A stretch of 23,773 bases of DNA, taken from positions 1-23,773 of the forward strand of contig JBGOZE010000012.1 in the NCBI GenBank assembly GCA_041479965.1, given 5' to 3'. Within the stretch, counting starts at the first letter, position 1. Each line of letters begins with the position of its first letter. Under the pieces are notes generated by a model. The model worked only from the letters and a program-made list of their open reading frames with translations. It did not search any database and was not told where the DNA came from. The position numbers and the translations under genes were made by a program. This DNA is from SM23-78 sp041479965 (GTDB lineage: Archaea > Nanobdellota > Nanobdellia > Woesearchaeales > SM23-78). This document shows, one piece after another, positions 8,384 through 15,604 of this stretch.

Positions 8384-9382
8384 ATGCAAGAAGAAAACCT
8401 GGAAACAATACCTGACAGCGCCAAGTTTGTTGTCAAGGAAAAGTTTGAGGAGAGATACAAAGCTATCCTTAGGGACAGATATGATGAGTTTATCCGCTAT
8501 TCTACGACTTACATCAGGAAGAGCATAAGAGTCAACACCCTGAAAGCCAGTGTTGATGATGTAAGGATGAGGATGGATAAGAACTGGCTCTTGACCAGGA
8601 TTCCCTGGTGCAAGGAAGGATTCTGGATTGATTACCGCGCAGAGGATAAAAGTGACAAGAGATATGACATCGGTAATGTGCTTGAGCACATGCTAGGCTA
8701 CATCTACGTACAGGATGCTGCGAGCATGATACCACCAGTAGTTCTTGAGCCAAAGCCAGGCGAGATTGTCCTGGACATGTGCAGCGCCCCTGGAAGCAAG
8801 GCAAGCCAGATTGCAGCCATGATGCAGAACACAGGAGTTCTCATAGCCAATGACTTGCAAGGCGACAGGCTGAAAGCTCTCGGAATAAACCTTCAGAGGA
8901 CAGGAGTGAGCAACACCTTGATAACTCAGATGCCAGGCCACAGGTTCAGGCTCATGAAATTGAAATTCGACAAAGTGCTTGTTGATGCTCCTTGCTCAGG
9001 AACAGGAACAATAAGGCGCTCGCTCAAGACACTCACGATGTGGGGTCCTCAGATGGTAAAAAAAATTGCCAGCCAGCAAAAGCAGATGCTAGCCTCAGGA
9101 TTTGAGGCGCTGAAGCCAGGAGGGACTATTGTTTATTCTACCTGCACCATGGAGCCAGAAGAAGACGAAGGAGTAATCAGCTGGCTGCTCGAGCACTACA
9201 AGGACGCAAAGCTCGAGGAGATAAACCTCAACATCAAGAGAAGCCCAGCCATCCTTGAGTTTGAAGGCGAGAAATACCATCCTGAAGTTGCCAAGTGCCT
9301 GAGGATCTGGCCGCAAGACAATGACTCAGAAGGGTTCTTCGTTGTGAAGATACGAAAAACAACAAAAATCAAAGATTTTTGA
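8384..9382 (+). CDS. NOL1/NOP2/Sun-family RNA (cytosine-5) methyltransferase
   Basis: SAM-dependent methyltransferase that forms 5-methylcytosine in tRNA or rRNA. In the 332-residue protein, KSIRVNTLK (46-54) is the family's N-terminal signature. Motif I is LDMCSAPGSKASQIA (130-144), ANDLQGDRL binds SAM ribose, motif IV is DAPCSGTG with Cys204, and motif VI is STCTMEPEEDE with Cys254. Both catalytic cysteines are present. Length and lack of a PUA domain suggest an archaeal Trm4-like tRNA enzyme, but rRNA cannot be excluded. It has its own TATA box. The last codons include one of three copies of ATACGAAAA that extend into the next promoter. Confidence 0.93.
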   Translation: MQEENLETIPDSAKFVVKEKFEERYKAILRDRYDEFIRYSTTYIRKSIRVNTLKASVDDVRMRMDKNWLLTRIPWCKEGFWIDYRAEDKSDKRYDIGNVLEHMLGYIYVQDAASMIPPVVLEPKPGEIVLDMCSAPGSKASQIAAMMQNTGVLIANDLQGDRLKALGINLQRTGVSNTLITQMPGHRFRLMKLKFDKVLVDAPCSGTGTIRRSLKTLTMWGPQMVKKIASQQKQMLASGFEALKPGGTIVYSTCTMEPEEDEGVISWLLEHYKDAKLEEINLNIKRSPAILEFEGEKYHPEVAKCLRIWPQDNDSEGFFVVKIRKTTKIKDF

Positions 9383-9383
9383 G

Positions 9384-9406
9384 TTTTCGTATTTAAGATA
9401 CGAAAA
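9384..9406. repeat. Perfect 9-bp inverted repeat abutting the PAP2 promoter
   Basis: TTTTCGTAT (9384-9392) and ATACGAAAA (9398-9406) form a perfect inverted repeat with a 5-nt spacer, one base after the methyltransferase stop and directly before the TATA box. A further direct copy of ATACGAAAA lies at 9350-9358, inside a 12-nt direct repeat AAGATACGAAAA (9347-9358 and 9395-9406). No T-run follows on the + strand, so an operator is more likely than a terminator. Confidence 0.7.
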
Positions 9407-9414
9407 TTTAAATA
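9407..9414 (+). promoter_or_regulatory. TATA box for the PAP2 gene
   Basis: TTTAAATA centred about 26 nt before the ATG at 9437, so the message is probably leaderless. The inverted repeat touches its upstream edge where TFB would bind. Confidence 0.6.
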
Positions 9415-9436
9415 ATGGCCATGTCAAGTTAGTTCT

Positions 9437-10129
9437 ATGCCTAGGAAAAAGATAAAAAAAAGTTCAGGCTCTAGAAGTTCAGAATCAGTAAAGAGCACTC
9501 TTGACAAAAAGCTCGCTATTCGCATCTGCATAGCCTGCGCTGCTATTTTCATAATCCTTCTTGTCGGCACACTAGAAAACAGTTTCTTTCTGCCAGTTGA
9601 TAACTGGGTTTATGCCCAGGAATCATCAATACCTAAGCCTGTCATTCCTGTTGTCATGCTTGTCATCACGAGCATCATGAGCCCTCAAGGAGCTGTGATT
9701 CTCGGAATCATCGCGCTCGTCACTCTGATGGGCCAGAGAAAGAACAGGCAAGCATTGTTCCTGGCAATTGCCATGATAACAGGCTATCTTCTGAGCGAAG
9801 CTATAAAGTTCCTGGTGCAGAGGCTGAGGCCAGAGATTGGTGTGATTCCAGAGATTGGCTTCAGCTTTCCCAGCGGACATGCAATCATAGCAGCAGTCTT
9901 CTTCAGCTTGTTAATAGTTTTTTTCAAGGATGATTTCAAGAGCTTGGTTGCGAAAAGGATTTTTATTGCATTCTGCATCTTCATGGCCTTGCTCATTGGC
10001 TACAGCAGGATTTATCTCGGAGTGCACTGGCTCAGCGATGTGCTCGCTGGATTTGCATTAGGAATATTCGCAGCAGCAGCTGCTGTGATGGTATTAATCA
10101 TAAATTATAAATATGAACGCCTAATTTAA
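9437..10129 (+). CDS. PAP2-superfamily membrane phosphatase
   Basis: Integral membrane acid phosphatase of the PAP2 (type 2 phosphatidic acid phosphatase) superfamily, acting on lipid or polyprenyl phosphates. The three signature motifs are complete in the 230-residue protein: KFLVQRLRP (Lys124, Arg131, Pro132), PSGH (145-148, catalytic His148), and SRIYLGVHWLSD (Ser190, Arg191, His197, Asp201). About six hydrophobic segments surround them, after a basic N-terminus (KKIKKSSGSR). Undecaprenyl-type or archaeal polyprenyl pyrophosphate recycling is a possible role. Its position next to exported proteins would suit envelope work, but each has a separate promoter. The last codons contain the TATA box of the next gene. 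Confidence 0.92.
   Translation: MPRKKIKKSSGSRSSESVKSTLDKKLAIRICIACAAIFIILLVGTLENSFFLPVDNWVYAQESSIPKPVIPVVMLVITSIMSPQGAVILGIIALVTLMGQRKNRQALFLAIAMITGYLLSEAIKFLVQRLRPEIGVIPEIGFSFPSGHAIIAAVFFSLLIVFFKDDFKSLVAKRIFIAFCIFMALLIGYSRIYLGVHWLSDVLAGFALGIFAAAAAVMVLIINYKYERLI
10106..10113 (+). promoter_or_regulatory. TATA box (TATAAATA) for the exported TPR gene
   Basis: A perfect TATAAATA within the final codons of the PAP2 gene. A start about 26 nt downstream gives a short leader of roughly 19 nt that holds the GAGGTG ribosome-binding site. Confidence 0.6.
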
Positions 10130-10141
10130 TATTCTTGAGGA

Positions 10142-10147
10142 GAGGTG
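10142..10147 (+). promoter_or_regulatory. Ribosome-binding site GAGGTG fixing a TTG start
   Basis: GAGGTG ends 6 nt before the TTG at 10154. The upstream in-frame GTG at 10145 is part of this site and so is an unlikely start. Confidence 0.7.
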
Positions 10148-10153
10148 GTTCAT

Positions 10154-11251
10154 TTGATTGATAACAAGGTTTCTGATTTGTGGAGCAATATTAGGAGGGG
10201 CGCTGCTGGCTTGGCTCTAGGAGCAGGACTAGTGTTGTTAGGAGCCAATGCTTACCCAGCTTATGCGCAGGAGCAGCAGAAGGTTGAGCAGGCAGACCCT
10301 AAGACAGTGGCTTACTCCAATGCCATGAACGCCAGGAGCATTGACGATAAGATTAGGCTTCTTGAGGATTATGTCAAGGCCTATAATGATTCCCAATATC
10401 ATAAATTCGCATTCAAGGAGCTTGCTTTTGGCTATTATGGAAAAAAAGATTATGACAAAGTCATCGTTAACGGAGACAAGGCATTGGCTTTCTCTGACCT
10501 GGATGCTGATTCCAAGACCCAGCTTTTCCTTGTCACAGGAGAATCTTATGTTGTCAGCCCTAGCAAGAAGGATCTGGGCAAAGCAGCTGATTATGCAAGC
10601 AAAGCAGAGCAGGTTATAAAGAGTGGCGGTCTGAGCGAAGGCTATCTCAAGGCTGTCAAGAGCCTTGAGTCAATGATTGAAAAGGCAAAGGGAGGAGTGG
10701 TTGCTCCCAAGGCTAATCCTTTGCAGGATGCCGTATCATCATATAACAAAAAAGATTATGTTGGCGCTGAGAAAGCACTGGCTTCTCTTGACCAGAAAGA
10801 CCCTGATGTAACCTATTATTATGGCTTGAGCCTTTATCAGAACAAGAAATACAAGGATTCAATTGACAAGCTGGTGGCTGCGAGCATCCTGAACCCTTCT
10901 AAGTATTCCAAGGCCAAGGACACTGCCCAGAATATTTTCCTTGCCAATATTTACAAGGAGCCTGCTTCTGGCAGGAGCTATAATTCTCTTGTCAAGGAGT
11001 ACACTGACATCGCCCTGCAGGACATCAACAAACTCAATAAGGACTGGAATGATAAGTGGGGCCATCTTGAGAACAAGGAAGTTGATGAGGAAGTGGCTGC
11101 CCAAGCTGAGAAAGAGAAGAAGACCTTGGACCAGAGAATCGCAAGAATCAACAGTGACACTGCTACCTTGCAGAAGAAGCTCAAGGATTCTGCAGATGCT
11201 GCGTTCAGCAAGCTTGTCGACGAGGTCAGGCAAAAGATTGGTGTAAGGTGA
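10154..11251 (+). CDS. Exported TPR-like repeat protein with a C-terminal coiled coil
   Basis: Secreted or surface protein of 365 residues, starting at TTG 10154. A Sec-type signal peptide is clear: basic RR near residue 14, a hydrophobic core (AAGLALGAGLVLLGA), and an AxA site AYA|Q after residue 38. The mature part holds helical TPR-like repeats, with YGKKDYDKVIVNGDKAL and YNKKDYVGAEKAL resembling paired TPR helices and YYYGLSLYQNKKYKDSIDKL a further unit. The last 90 residues are highly charged and probably coiled coil (EEVAAQAEKEKKTLDQRI). No enzymatic motif is seen. The family often scaffolds protein contacts. It leads a run of three exported proteins that share promoter and ribosome-binding-site style. 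A T6 run follows the gene. Confidence 0.82.
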   Translation: MIDNKVSDLWSNIRRGAAGLALGAGLVLLGANAYPAYAQEQQKVEQADPKTVAYSNAMNARSIDDKIRLLEDYVKAYNDSQYHKFAFKELAFGYYGKKDYDKVIVNGDKALAFSDLDADSKTQLFLVTGESYVVSPSKKDLGKAADYASKAEQVIKSGGLSEGYLKAVKSLESMIEKAKGGVVAPKANPLQDAVSSYNKKDYVGAEKALASLDQKDPDVTYYYGLSLYQNKKYKDSIDKLVAASILNPSKYSKAKDTAQNIFLANIYKEPASGRSYNSLVKEYTDIALQDINKLNKDWNDKWGHLENKEVDEEVAAQAEKEKKTLDQRIARINSDTATLQKKLKDSADAAFSKLVDEVRQKIGVR

Positions 11252-11262
11252 AGTGGTAAAAG

Positions 11263-11268
11263 TTTTTT
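11263..11268 (+). terminator. T6 run after the TPR gene
   Basis: Six T residues 12 nt after the stop codon, with no strong stem before them. Archaeal RNA polymerase can terminate at short T-runs alone, so this is a plausible weak terminator. Confidence 0.4.
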
Positions 11269-11287
11269 AGCCAGCTTCTGCAAATTA

Positions 11288-11332
11288 TGTAACGCCCCAA
11301 TGGTTACAAAAATATAAATACTAGAAAGTATT
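11288..11332 (+). promoter_or_regulatory. Promoter with two inverted repeats around the TATA box (lipoprotein gene)
   Basis: TATAAATA (11313-11320) is flanked by two perfect 6-bp inverted repeats. Upstream is TGTAAC-N9-GTTACA (11288-11308); overlapping the box and the bases after it is AATACT-N4-AGTATT (11317-11332). Transcription would start near 11340, leaving a leader of about 70 nt, long for this window, ending in GAGGTG (11399-11404) 6 nt before the ATG at 11411. The layout is what one expects of a regulated archaeal promoter. Confidence 0.55.
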
Positions 11333-11410
11333 ACTTTATCATACTATCACTTATTTTATTGAAATTTAGCGCTAACCAAGAGGAAAAACCCTATAACAGA
11401 GGTGGGGAGC

Positions 11411-12715
11411 ATGCTCGAAGAAAAAGCCATTATAGATGAAAAAAGCTCGTTTTTCAAGAAAGCAAAAGATTTTGTGAAGAACAAGAAGACTCAGATTCTC
11501 GGAGCGACAATACTCGCAGGCTCCATGGCATTAGCTGGATGCGCAACAGGCGGGCTTGAGAAAAAGCTCTACACAGCAGACTACTTTCATCCAGGCAAGC
11601 TGGTGACTCTCACAGGAGAAGTTCATGAGAGCTACAAGGAAGATAAGAAAAGCCTTGACCTGAACGTGCCATTCGTAGTCTACAACAGCGTTGACAATGA
11701 AGGCAACAGCATAGTGGTTAACCTGCACGAGGATTTCAGGTTCGGAATCAACAGGCAAGAGATTGGGAAAGCCAAGAAAGCCCTTGCTTCGAGAGAATAT
11801 GCAGTCAGGGTTTACGGAGTAATGACCTACAGCGACATCCTCAATGTCGATGTTGATTTTCTATCATTCACAGACAAGAACGGAAAATTAGTGCAGACAA
11901 TAGAGACAGACTATGACCCGATAATAAGTGTGACCGGAGTTGTTGGGAATTGGCCAATCAATCCTAACCCTAACATGTCGTTTGGGCTCATGCCTCACTG
12001 GGACTGGAATTGGGCAGGCTTTGGTTCCTGGGCATTCAACTACGGATTCCTCATGGCGGACTGGCTCAGCTGGGCATGGGCTTGGCAGGACTGGGACAAC
12101 GACGGAATAATCAACAGGTTTGACTTCTACCCTTTCATAAACTATAGCACGGGCTTGCCATTCAGAGCAGACTTACCTAATCCGAGCTTCCAGAACACCT
12201 ACGCAGGCCTCAACCTGCACAATGCAATCAGCCTCAAAGAAGGAAATCAGAAACTAGCCATCCCTGAAGAAGGAGTGAGGCTGCACCCTGTTTTTGTAGA
12301 TATGTTCGCCAAGAACAAACAAGCAGAGGGCTACAGGCAGCAGATAATAGAAACGCGAAATAAGATGATACAGAACTATCAAGCCAATCCTAACCGGGCT
12401 GAAATAGCAGGAGGCAGGGTCAAAGGCAAAGAAGCAGTACCTTCATTAGAGTCAGTTGCTAAACAAATTGGAATCAGCAGGGAGCAGCTAGGCAAGAGTT
12501 ACAATAACACCAGAATCCTTGTGCCAACAATGGATGGCGGAATAATATATAGGGGCGCAGGCGCCAGCGGAACAACTGGAGGAGGCATAAGCACAGGAAG
12601 CTCCTCAGGCGGCTATTCCATACCAAGCGCCAGCTCAACAAGAGGAGACTCTGGTGCTCGCAGCAGCGGAGAAAAAAGCTCAGGAGATAAAACAGGAGGA
12701 GCTGAGAAGAAATAA
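11411..12715 (+). CDS. Surface lipoprotein with a Trp-rich TSP3-like motif and a Ser/Gly-rich tail
   Basis: Function unknown. The 434-residue protein starts at the ATG placed by GAGGTG (11399-11404). A long basic n-region (FFKKAKDFVKNKK) and hydrophobic core end in the lipobox LAGC, with the lipidated Cys at residue 44. Residues about 60-165 look like a beta-rich domain (VTLTGEVHESYK, then VNLHEDFRFG, then YAVRVYGVMTYSD). Next comes a stretch with about ten Trp in 55 residues, leading into the calcium-type motif DWDNDGIINRFDFYPF (227-242), which matches the TSP3 pattern DxDxDGxxxxxD. The last 60 residues are Ser/Gly/Thr-rich low complexity ending in EKK. The next gene is a paralogue with the same order of parts. 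Attachment or adhesion is a reasonable guess, not shown. Confidence 0.82.
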   Translation: MLEEKAIIDEKSSFFKKAKDFVKNKKTQILGATILAGSMALAGCATGGLEKKLYTADYFHPGKLVTLTGEVHESYKEDKKSLDLNVPFVVYNSVDNEGNSIVVNLHEDFRFGINRQEIGKAKKALASREYAVRVYGVMTYSDILNVDVDFLSFTDKNGKLVQTIETDYDPIISVTGVVGNWPINPNPNMSFGLMPHWDWNWAGFGSWAFNYGFLMADWLSWAWAWQDWDNDGIINRFDFYPFINYSTGLPFRADLPNPSFQNTYAGLNLHNAISLKEGNQKLAIPEEGVRLHPVFVDMFAKNKQAEGYRQQIIETRNKMIQNYQANPNRAEIAGGRVKGKEAVPSLESVAKQIGISREQLGKSYNNTRILVPTMDGGIIYRGAGASGTTGGGISTGSSSGGYSIPSASSTRGDSGARSSGEKSSGDKTGGAEKK

Positions 12716-12741
12716 GCTAATGATTTATGTATCATAATAAA

Positions 12742-12749
12742 TATAAATA
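12742..12749 (+). promoter_or_regulatory. TATA box (TATAAATA) for the secreted paralogue
   Basis: This box lies in an 11-mer AAATATAAATA (12739-12749) that is identical to the one before the lipoprotein gene (11310-11320). The leader would be about 19 nt, with GAGGTG at 12777-12782. A 5-bp inverted repeat ATGAT-N6-ATCAT (12720-12735) lies just upstream. Confidence 0.6.
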
Positions 12750-12788
12750 GTAATGAAAAGAATAATCTATAAAAACGAGGTGGGTAAA

Positions 12789-14636
12789 ATGAGACCAGAT
12801 CTTGAAGACCAGATTCTGATAAATGAACCGTTGAAAGAAAAACCGTCATTCATGAAGAGGACAAGGAATTTTCTTAAGAAGAAATGGGTGAATGCAGCAG
12901 GAGGAGTCTTGCTGGCATCAGCATTGACAATGGGAGCAGCTCCAAAAGCCAATGCGCAGGAAGTAACACAAGTTGCACAACAAGAATTCAACTACAACCA
13001 GACTCAGGAGAACGCATCGTTCATGGGAGTGACAGCAGGAGACCATGATTTCAGCAGGAACTTGGACTTTGTGCTCGAAGACTACAGCCTAGGCAAGAAC
13101 AACCAGCCATTCCTTCTCTGGGTGCATGAGAATTTTGACTTCAGCAACAAAAAAGTCCTGGACGAAGTAAAAAAAAGGATTAACAATCCTGACCAATACC
13201 CGATGATAGAAGCTATTGGAAATTACAGTCCCATGAGCCCTAACGGCAGGTTCGACGGAAGGCTGGACTTGGAAGCCATAATAACCAGGGACATCGGAGG
13301 GAACGAGGAGATGTTCTACACAGACCCGTCCGATTCAAACTTCTACGAGCTAGATGACAATTATTTCTTTGACTGGGCCTTCTTCCCAGGAAGGCACATG
13401 ACAGGCTTCTATTATCCTGCATTTGGAGGCATCAGCCCGTCATGGGACTGGGACATGGACGGCATACCGAACAGGTTTGATATGTTCCCATTCTCATGGG
13501 ATCCCTGGGACCCTTGGATGTGCGACCCTTGGTTCAATATGGGTAGGGGATGGCTGAGCCCATGGTGGTTTGACGGAGGCTGGGACTTGGGATGGCGCCA
13601 CCATAATTACTGGAATTATTGGGGAGGGCCTGGGCTTTATGTTAACATCAACACAATACATGACCATGACGGCAATCCAAGGCGCTGGAATGATTTTGCA
13701 AGGACAATAACCAGGGACCAGCTGAAAGACCCTAATCATGGGCCAGATGCAATTGATTCTGTGAAGCAGCTCATAGCCAACAGGGAATCTCACAGGATAG
13801 TGCTCACCAATGACCAGCTGCAGAAGAGAGAGCAGTTCATAAAGCAAGTAGACAAAAATAATTATGACGCTCTAAGGAAGAACCCTCAGATAAAGACCAG
13901 GGACCCTGACGGCAACGAGAGGATAATCAAGGTTAATCCCTCAGACTACAATCCTGAGAACCAAGGAAGGATCACCAGGACTGGAGAGCCAGGGCAGCCA
14001 GGCAGAGGAGCAACAACCATCACTTCAGGAAGAATAAGGGACAGGACAGAAGACCCTAATTATACTGGCAAAGTCGAAAGGAATACTGAGAGGAACACCA
14101 ACACAGGGAAGAATACGGAAAGGAACATAGAGCGAAACACAGAGAAAAACCCGCCGAAACCTCCAGTCATGAAAGAGCCTACCAAGAGTAGCGGAGAGAA
14201 AGTCGTGAAGAAGGAAGGAACTAAGACAGGAGAGATAAAGAAAAAATATGATGCAGGCTACTCAATTGATAGAGCTATAAGGGACTATGAATCAAATGCC
14301 AGCAGGACAACCAACTATGCTCCGAGAACCACAACAACGACTTATCCTTCAAGGCTTATCAGGCCAACACCTAGCCAAGTGAACAAGTATTCCTCGCCGA
14401 CAATAAGGAACTACTCTCCTCCTGCAAACCAGAACAGGACAACGTATAGGCCGAGCACCAACAGAACCATCAGGAGTCCTAGCTCTACTACAAGGTATTC
14501 GCAGCCAAAGTACTCTGCACCCAAGGTAACGAGCAGGAGCAGCGGAAGCTACAGGGCGCCCACCAGGTCATCTGGCAGCTCTTACAGGCCTAGCACTACT
14601 CGTAGCTCATCAAGCGGGACTGTGAAGAAGAAGTGA
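12789..14636 (+). CDS. Secreted paralogue of the lipoprotein, Trp-rich, with a long S/T/R/P/Y tail
   Basis: Function unknown. The start is the ATG 6 nt after GAGGTG (12777-12782), giving 615 residues; an in-frame ATG at 12753 lies before that site. A basic n-region (MKRTRNFLKKKW) and hydrophobic core lead to the AxA cleavage site ANA|Q after residue 56, so unlike its paralogue it is not lipidated. The folded domain resembles the lipoprotein (LWVHENFDFSNKKVLDEVKK against NLHEDFRFG...IGKAKKAL). The TSP3-like motif DWDMDGIPNRFDMFPF starts at residue 220, followed by an extreme Trp/aromatic stretch of about 60 residues (SWDPWDPWMCDPWF and onward). Then come ERNT repeats (about residues 430-455) and a disordered Ser/Thr/Arg/Pro/Tyr tail ending SSSSGTVKKK. 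Cell-surface or extracellular location is likely. Confidence 0.82.
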   Translation: MRPDLEDQILINEPLKEKPSFMKRTRNFLKKKWVNAAGGVLLASALTMGAAPKANAQEVTQVAQQEFNYNQTQENASFMGVTAGDHDFSRNLDFVLEDYSLGKNNQPFLLWVHENFDFSNKKVLDEVKKRINNPDQYPMIEAIGNYSPMSPNGRFDGRLDLEAIITRDIGGNEEMFYTDPSDSNFYELDDNYFFDWAFFPGRHMTGFYYPAFGGISPSWDWDMDGIPNRFDMFPFSWDPWDPWMCDPWFNMGRGWLSPWWFDGGWDLGWRHHNYWNYWGGPGLYVNINTIHDHDGNPRRWNDFARTITRDQLKDPNHGPDAIDSVKQLIANRESHRIVLTNDQLQKREQFIKQVDKNNYDALRKNPQIKTRDPDGNERIIKVNPSDYNPENQGRITRTGEPGQPGRGATTITSGRIRDRTEDPNYTGKVERNTERNTNTGKNTERNIERNTEKNPPKPPVMKEPTKSSGEKVVKKEGTKTGEIKKKYDAGYSIDRAIRDYESNASRTTNYAPRTTTTTYPSRLIRPTPSQVNKYSSPTIRNYSPPANQNRTTYRPSTNRTIRSPSSTTRYSQPKYSAPKVTSRSSGSYRAPTRSSGSSYRPSTTRSSSSGTVKKK

Positions 14637-14639
14637 AGC

Positions 14640-14681
14640 GTGAAGTAATACAAGAATAGCAAAAATATTTTTTTATTTCAC
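14640..14681. terminator. Convergent, probably bidirectional terminator region
   Basis: GTGAAGTAA (14640-14648) can pair with TTATTTCAC (14673-14681) over 9 bp with one G-U, enclosing a T7 run on the + strand and a T5 run on the - strand. It lies between the secreted-protein gene and rps12, which converge here. Confidence 0.5.
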
Positions 14682-14700
14682 TTAAGAAAAGAATAAGTTT

Positions 14701-15138
14701 CTATTTCCTAGCTTTCTCTATCTTGCCTTTCAGCAAAGCATCAAGGCTTTGGTCATTCACTTTTATGACTTGCCACCTGACTCCAGGAATGTCACCTTTG
14801 CTCCTGCCCATTGCTCCGCCGATGCACTCAATCAAGACTTCGTCGTGCTCATCAATCATCTTGGTTGCTCCGTCTCCTGGGCAGAAAGCAGTCACCTGCT
14901 TGCCGTTCTTGACCAATTGGACTCTGACGCATTTTCTCATGGCAGAGTTGGGCTGCTTAGCTTCGAGCTGCACTTTCTCCAGCACTATGCCTGAGGCCAT
15001 GCTTGCTCCGCCCAGAGGGTCAGATTTCTTCTTCAGGTGAAGGGCTCTCTTGACAAACCATTTATAATGCCATCTGTCTTTCTTGCGCCTTCCCCTGATC
15101 TTCTTGGCTGAATTCAATCCGTTGCTTTTCTTGCCCAT
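14701..15138 (-). CDS. rps12: Small ribosomal subunit protein uS12
   Basis: Core protein of the 30S decoding centre. The 145-residue sequence is archaeal in length and contains the signature KQPNSAMRKCVRVQLVKNGK (about 60-79), the decoding-loop region, then AFCPGDGATKMIDEHDEV and GGAMGRSKGDIPGVRW. GGAG lies 8 nt before the ATG. It is the last gene of the polymerase operon and meets the secreted-protein gene tail to tail, whereas in most archaea rps7 and EF-1alpha follow. Confidence 0.97.
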   Translation of the reverse strand: MGKKSNGLNSAKKIRGRRKKDRWHYKWFVKRALHLKKKSDPLGGASMASGIVLEKVQLEAKQPNSAMRKCVRVQLVKNGKQVTAFCPGDGATKMIDEHDEVLIECIGGAMGRSKGDIPGVRWQVIKVNDQSLDALLKGKIEKARK

Positions 15139-15181
15139 GTTAAACGCTCCGTGATTATCAAATGTTTTTTATCAATTATTC

Positions 15182-15604
15182 TCAGATGACCTTGATTTCC
15201 TTTATGGTGAAGTACTTGCCCACCACCTTCTCAAGGTTCCTTAGGTTCTGGGCTTTTATTCCTATTATTAAACCTTTTGTTTTTGTGTCAGAGCCTGTGA
15301 TAGTCACAACATCCCCTTCTTCCTTGATGTCCAATATCTTGAGGGGCACCAGGTAGTTGGTGATGAACTGCAGCCTGCCTGGGTTGAACTCCACTATTTT
15401 AATCTTTCTCTTCATCATTTTCTCAAGCCGCATCACATTGCTCTTGTTCTTTCCCAATGCCTTGCCCATCTCTCCTGGATCTACCATGAAGACTAGCTTC
15501 TCCCTATCGAAGAAGCAGTCCTTGAGCTTGGAATGGGTCAGGTTCTCGAAGAGAGCCATTATCTTCAAAAGCTCTGTGTCAAAGGTTATTTTTTGCTCAG
15601 TCAT
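15182..15604 (-). CDS. nusA: Archaeal NusA-like KH-domain transcription factor
   Basis: RNA-binding transcription elongation/termination factor made of KH domains only, as in archaea, without the S1 and N-terminal domains of bacterial NusA. The 140-residue protein shows a first KH loop GKNK (51-54, within DPGEMGKALGKNKSNVMRLE) and a second at IGIKAQNLRNLE (about 113-124). Its place between rpl30e and rps12 is the standard archaeal order. No ribosome-binding site is seen close to the ATG. Two mini-ORFs and a hairpin precede it (15601-15641), so translation may depend on upstream ribosomes. Confidence 0.93.
   Translation of the reverse strand: MTEQKITFDTELLKIMALFENLTHSKLKDCFFDREKLVFMVDPGEMGKALGKNKSNVMRLEKMMKRKIKIVEFNPGRLQFITNYLVPLKILDIKEEGDVVTITGSDTKTKGLIIGIKAQNLRNLEKVVGKYFTIKEIKVI

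Noticed and set aside
14070..14160. Possible tandem DNA repeat encoding ERNT units in the secreted paralogue
   Set aside because: The repetition is clear in protein but irregular in DNA, so it is noted as low-complexity coding sequence, not as a separate repeat element.
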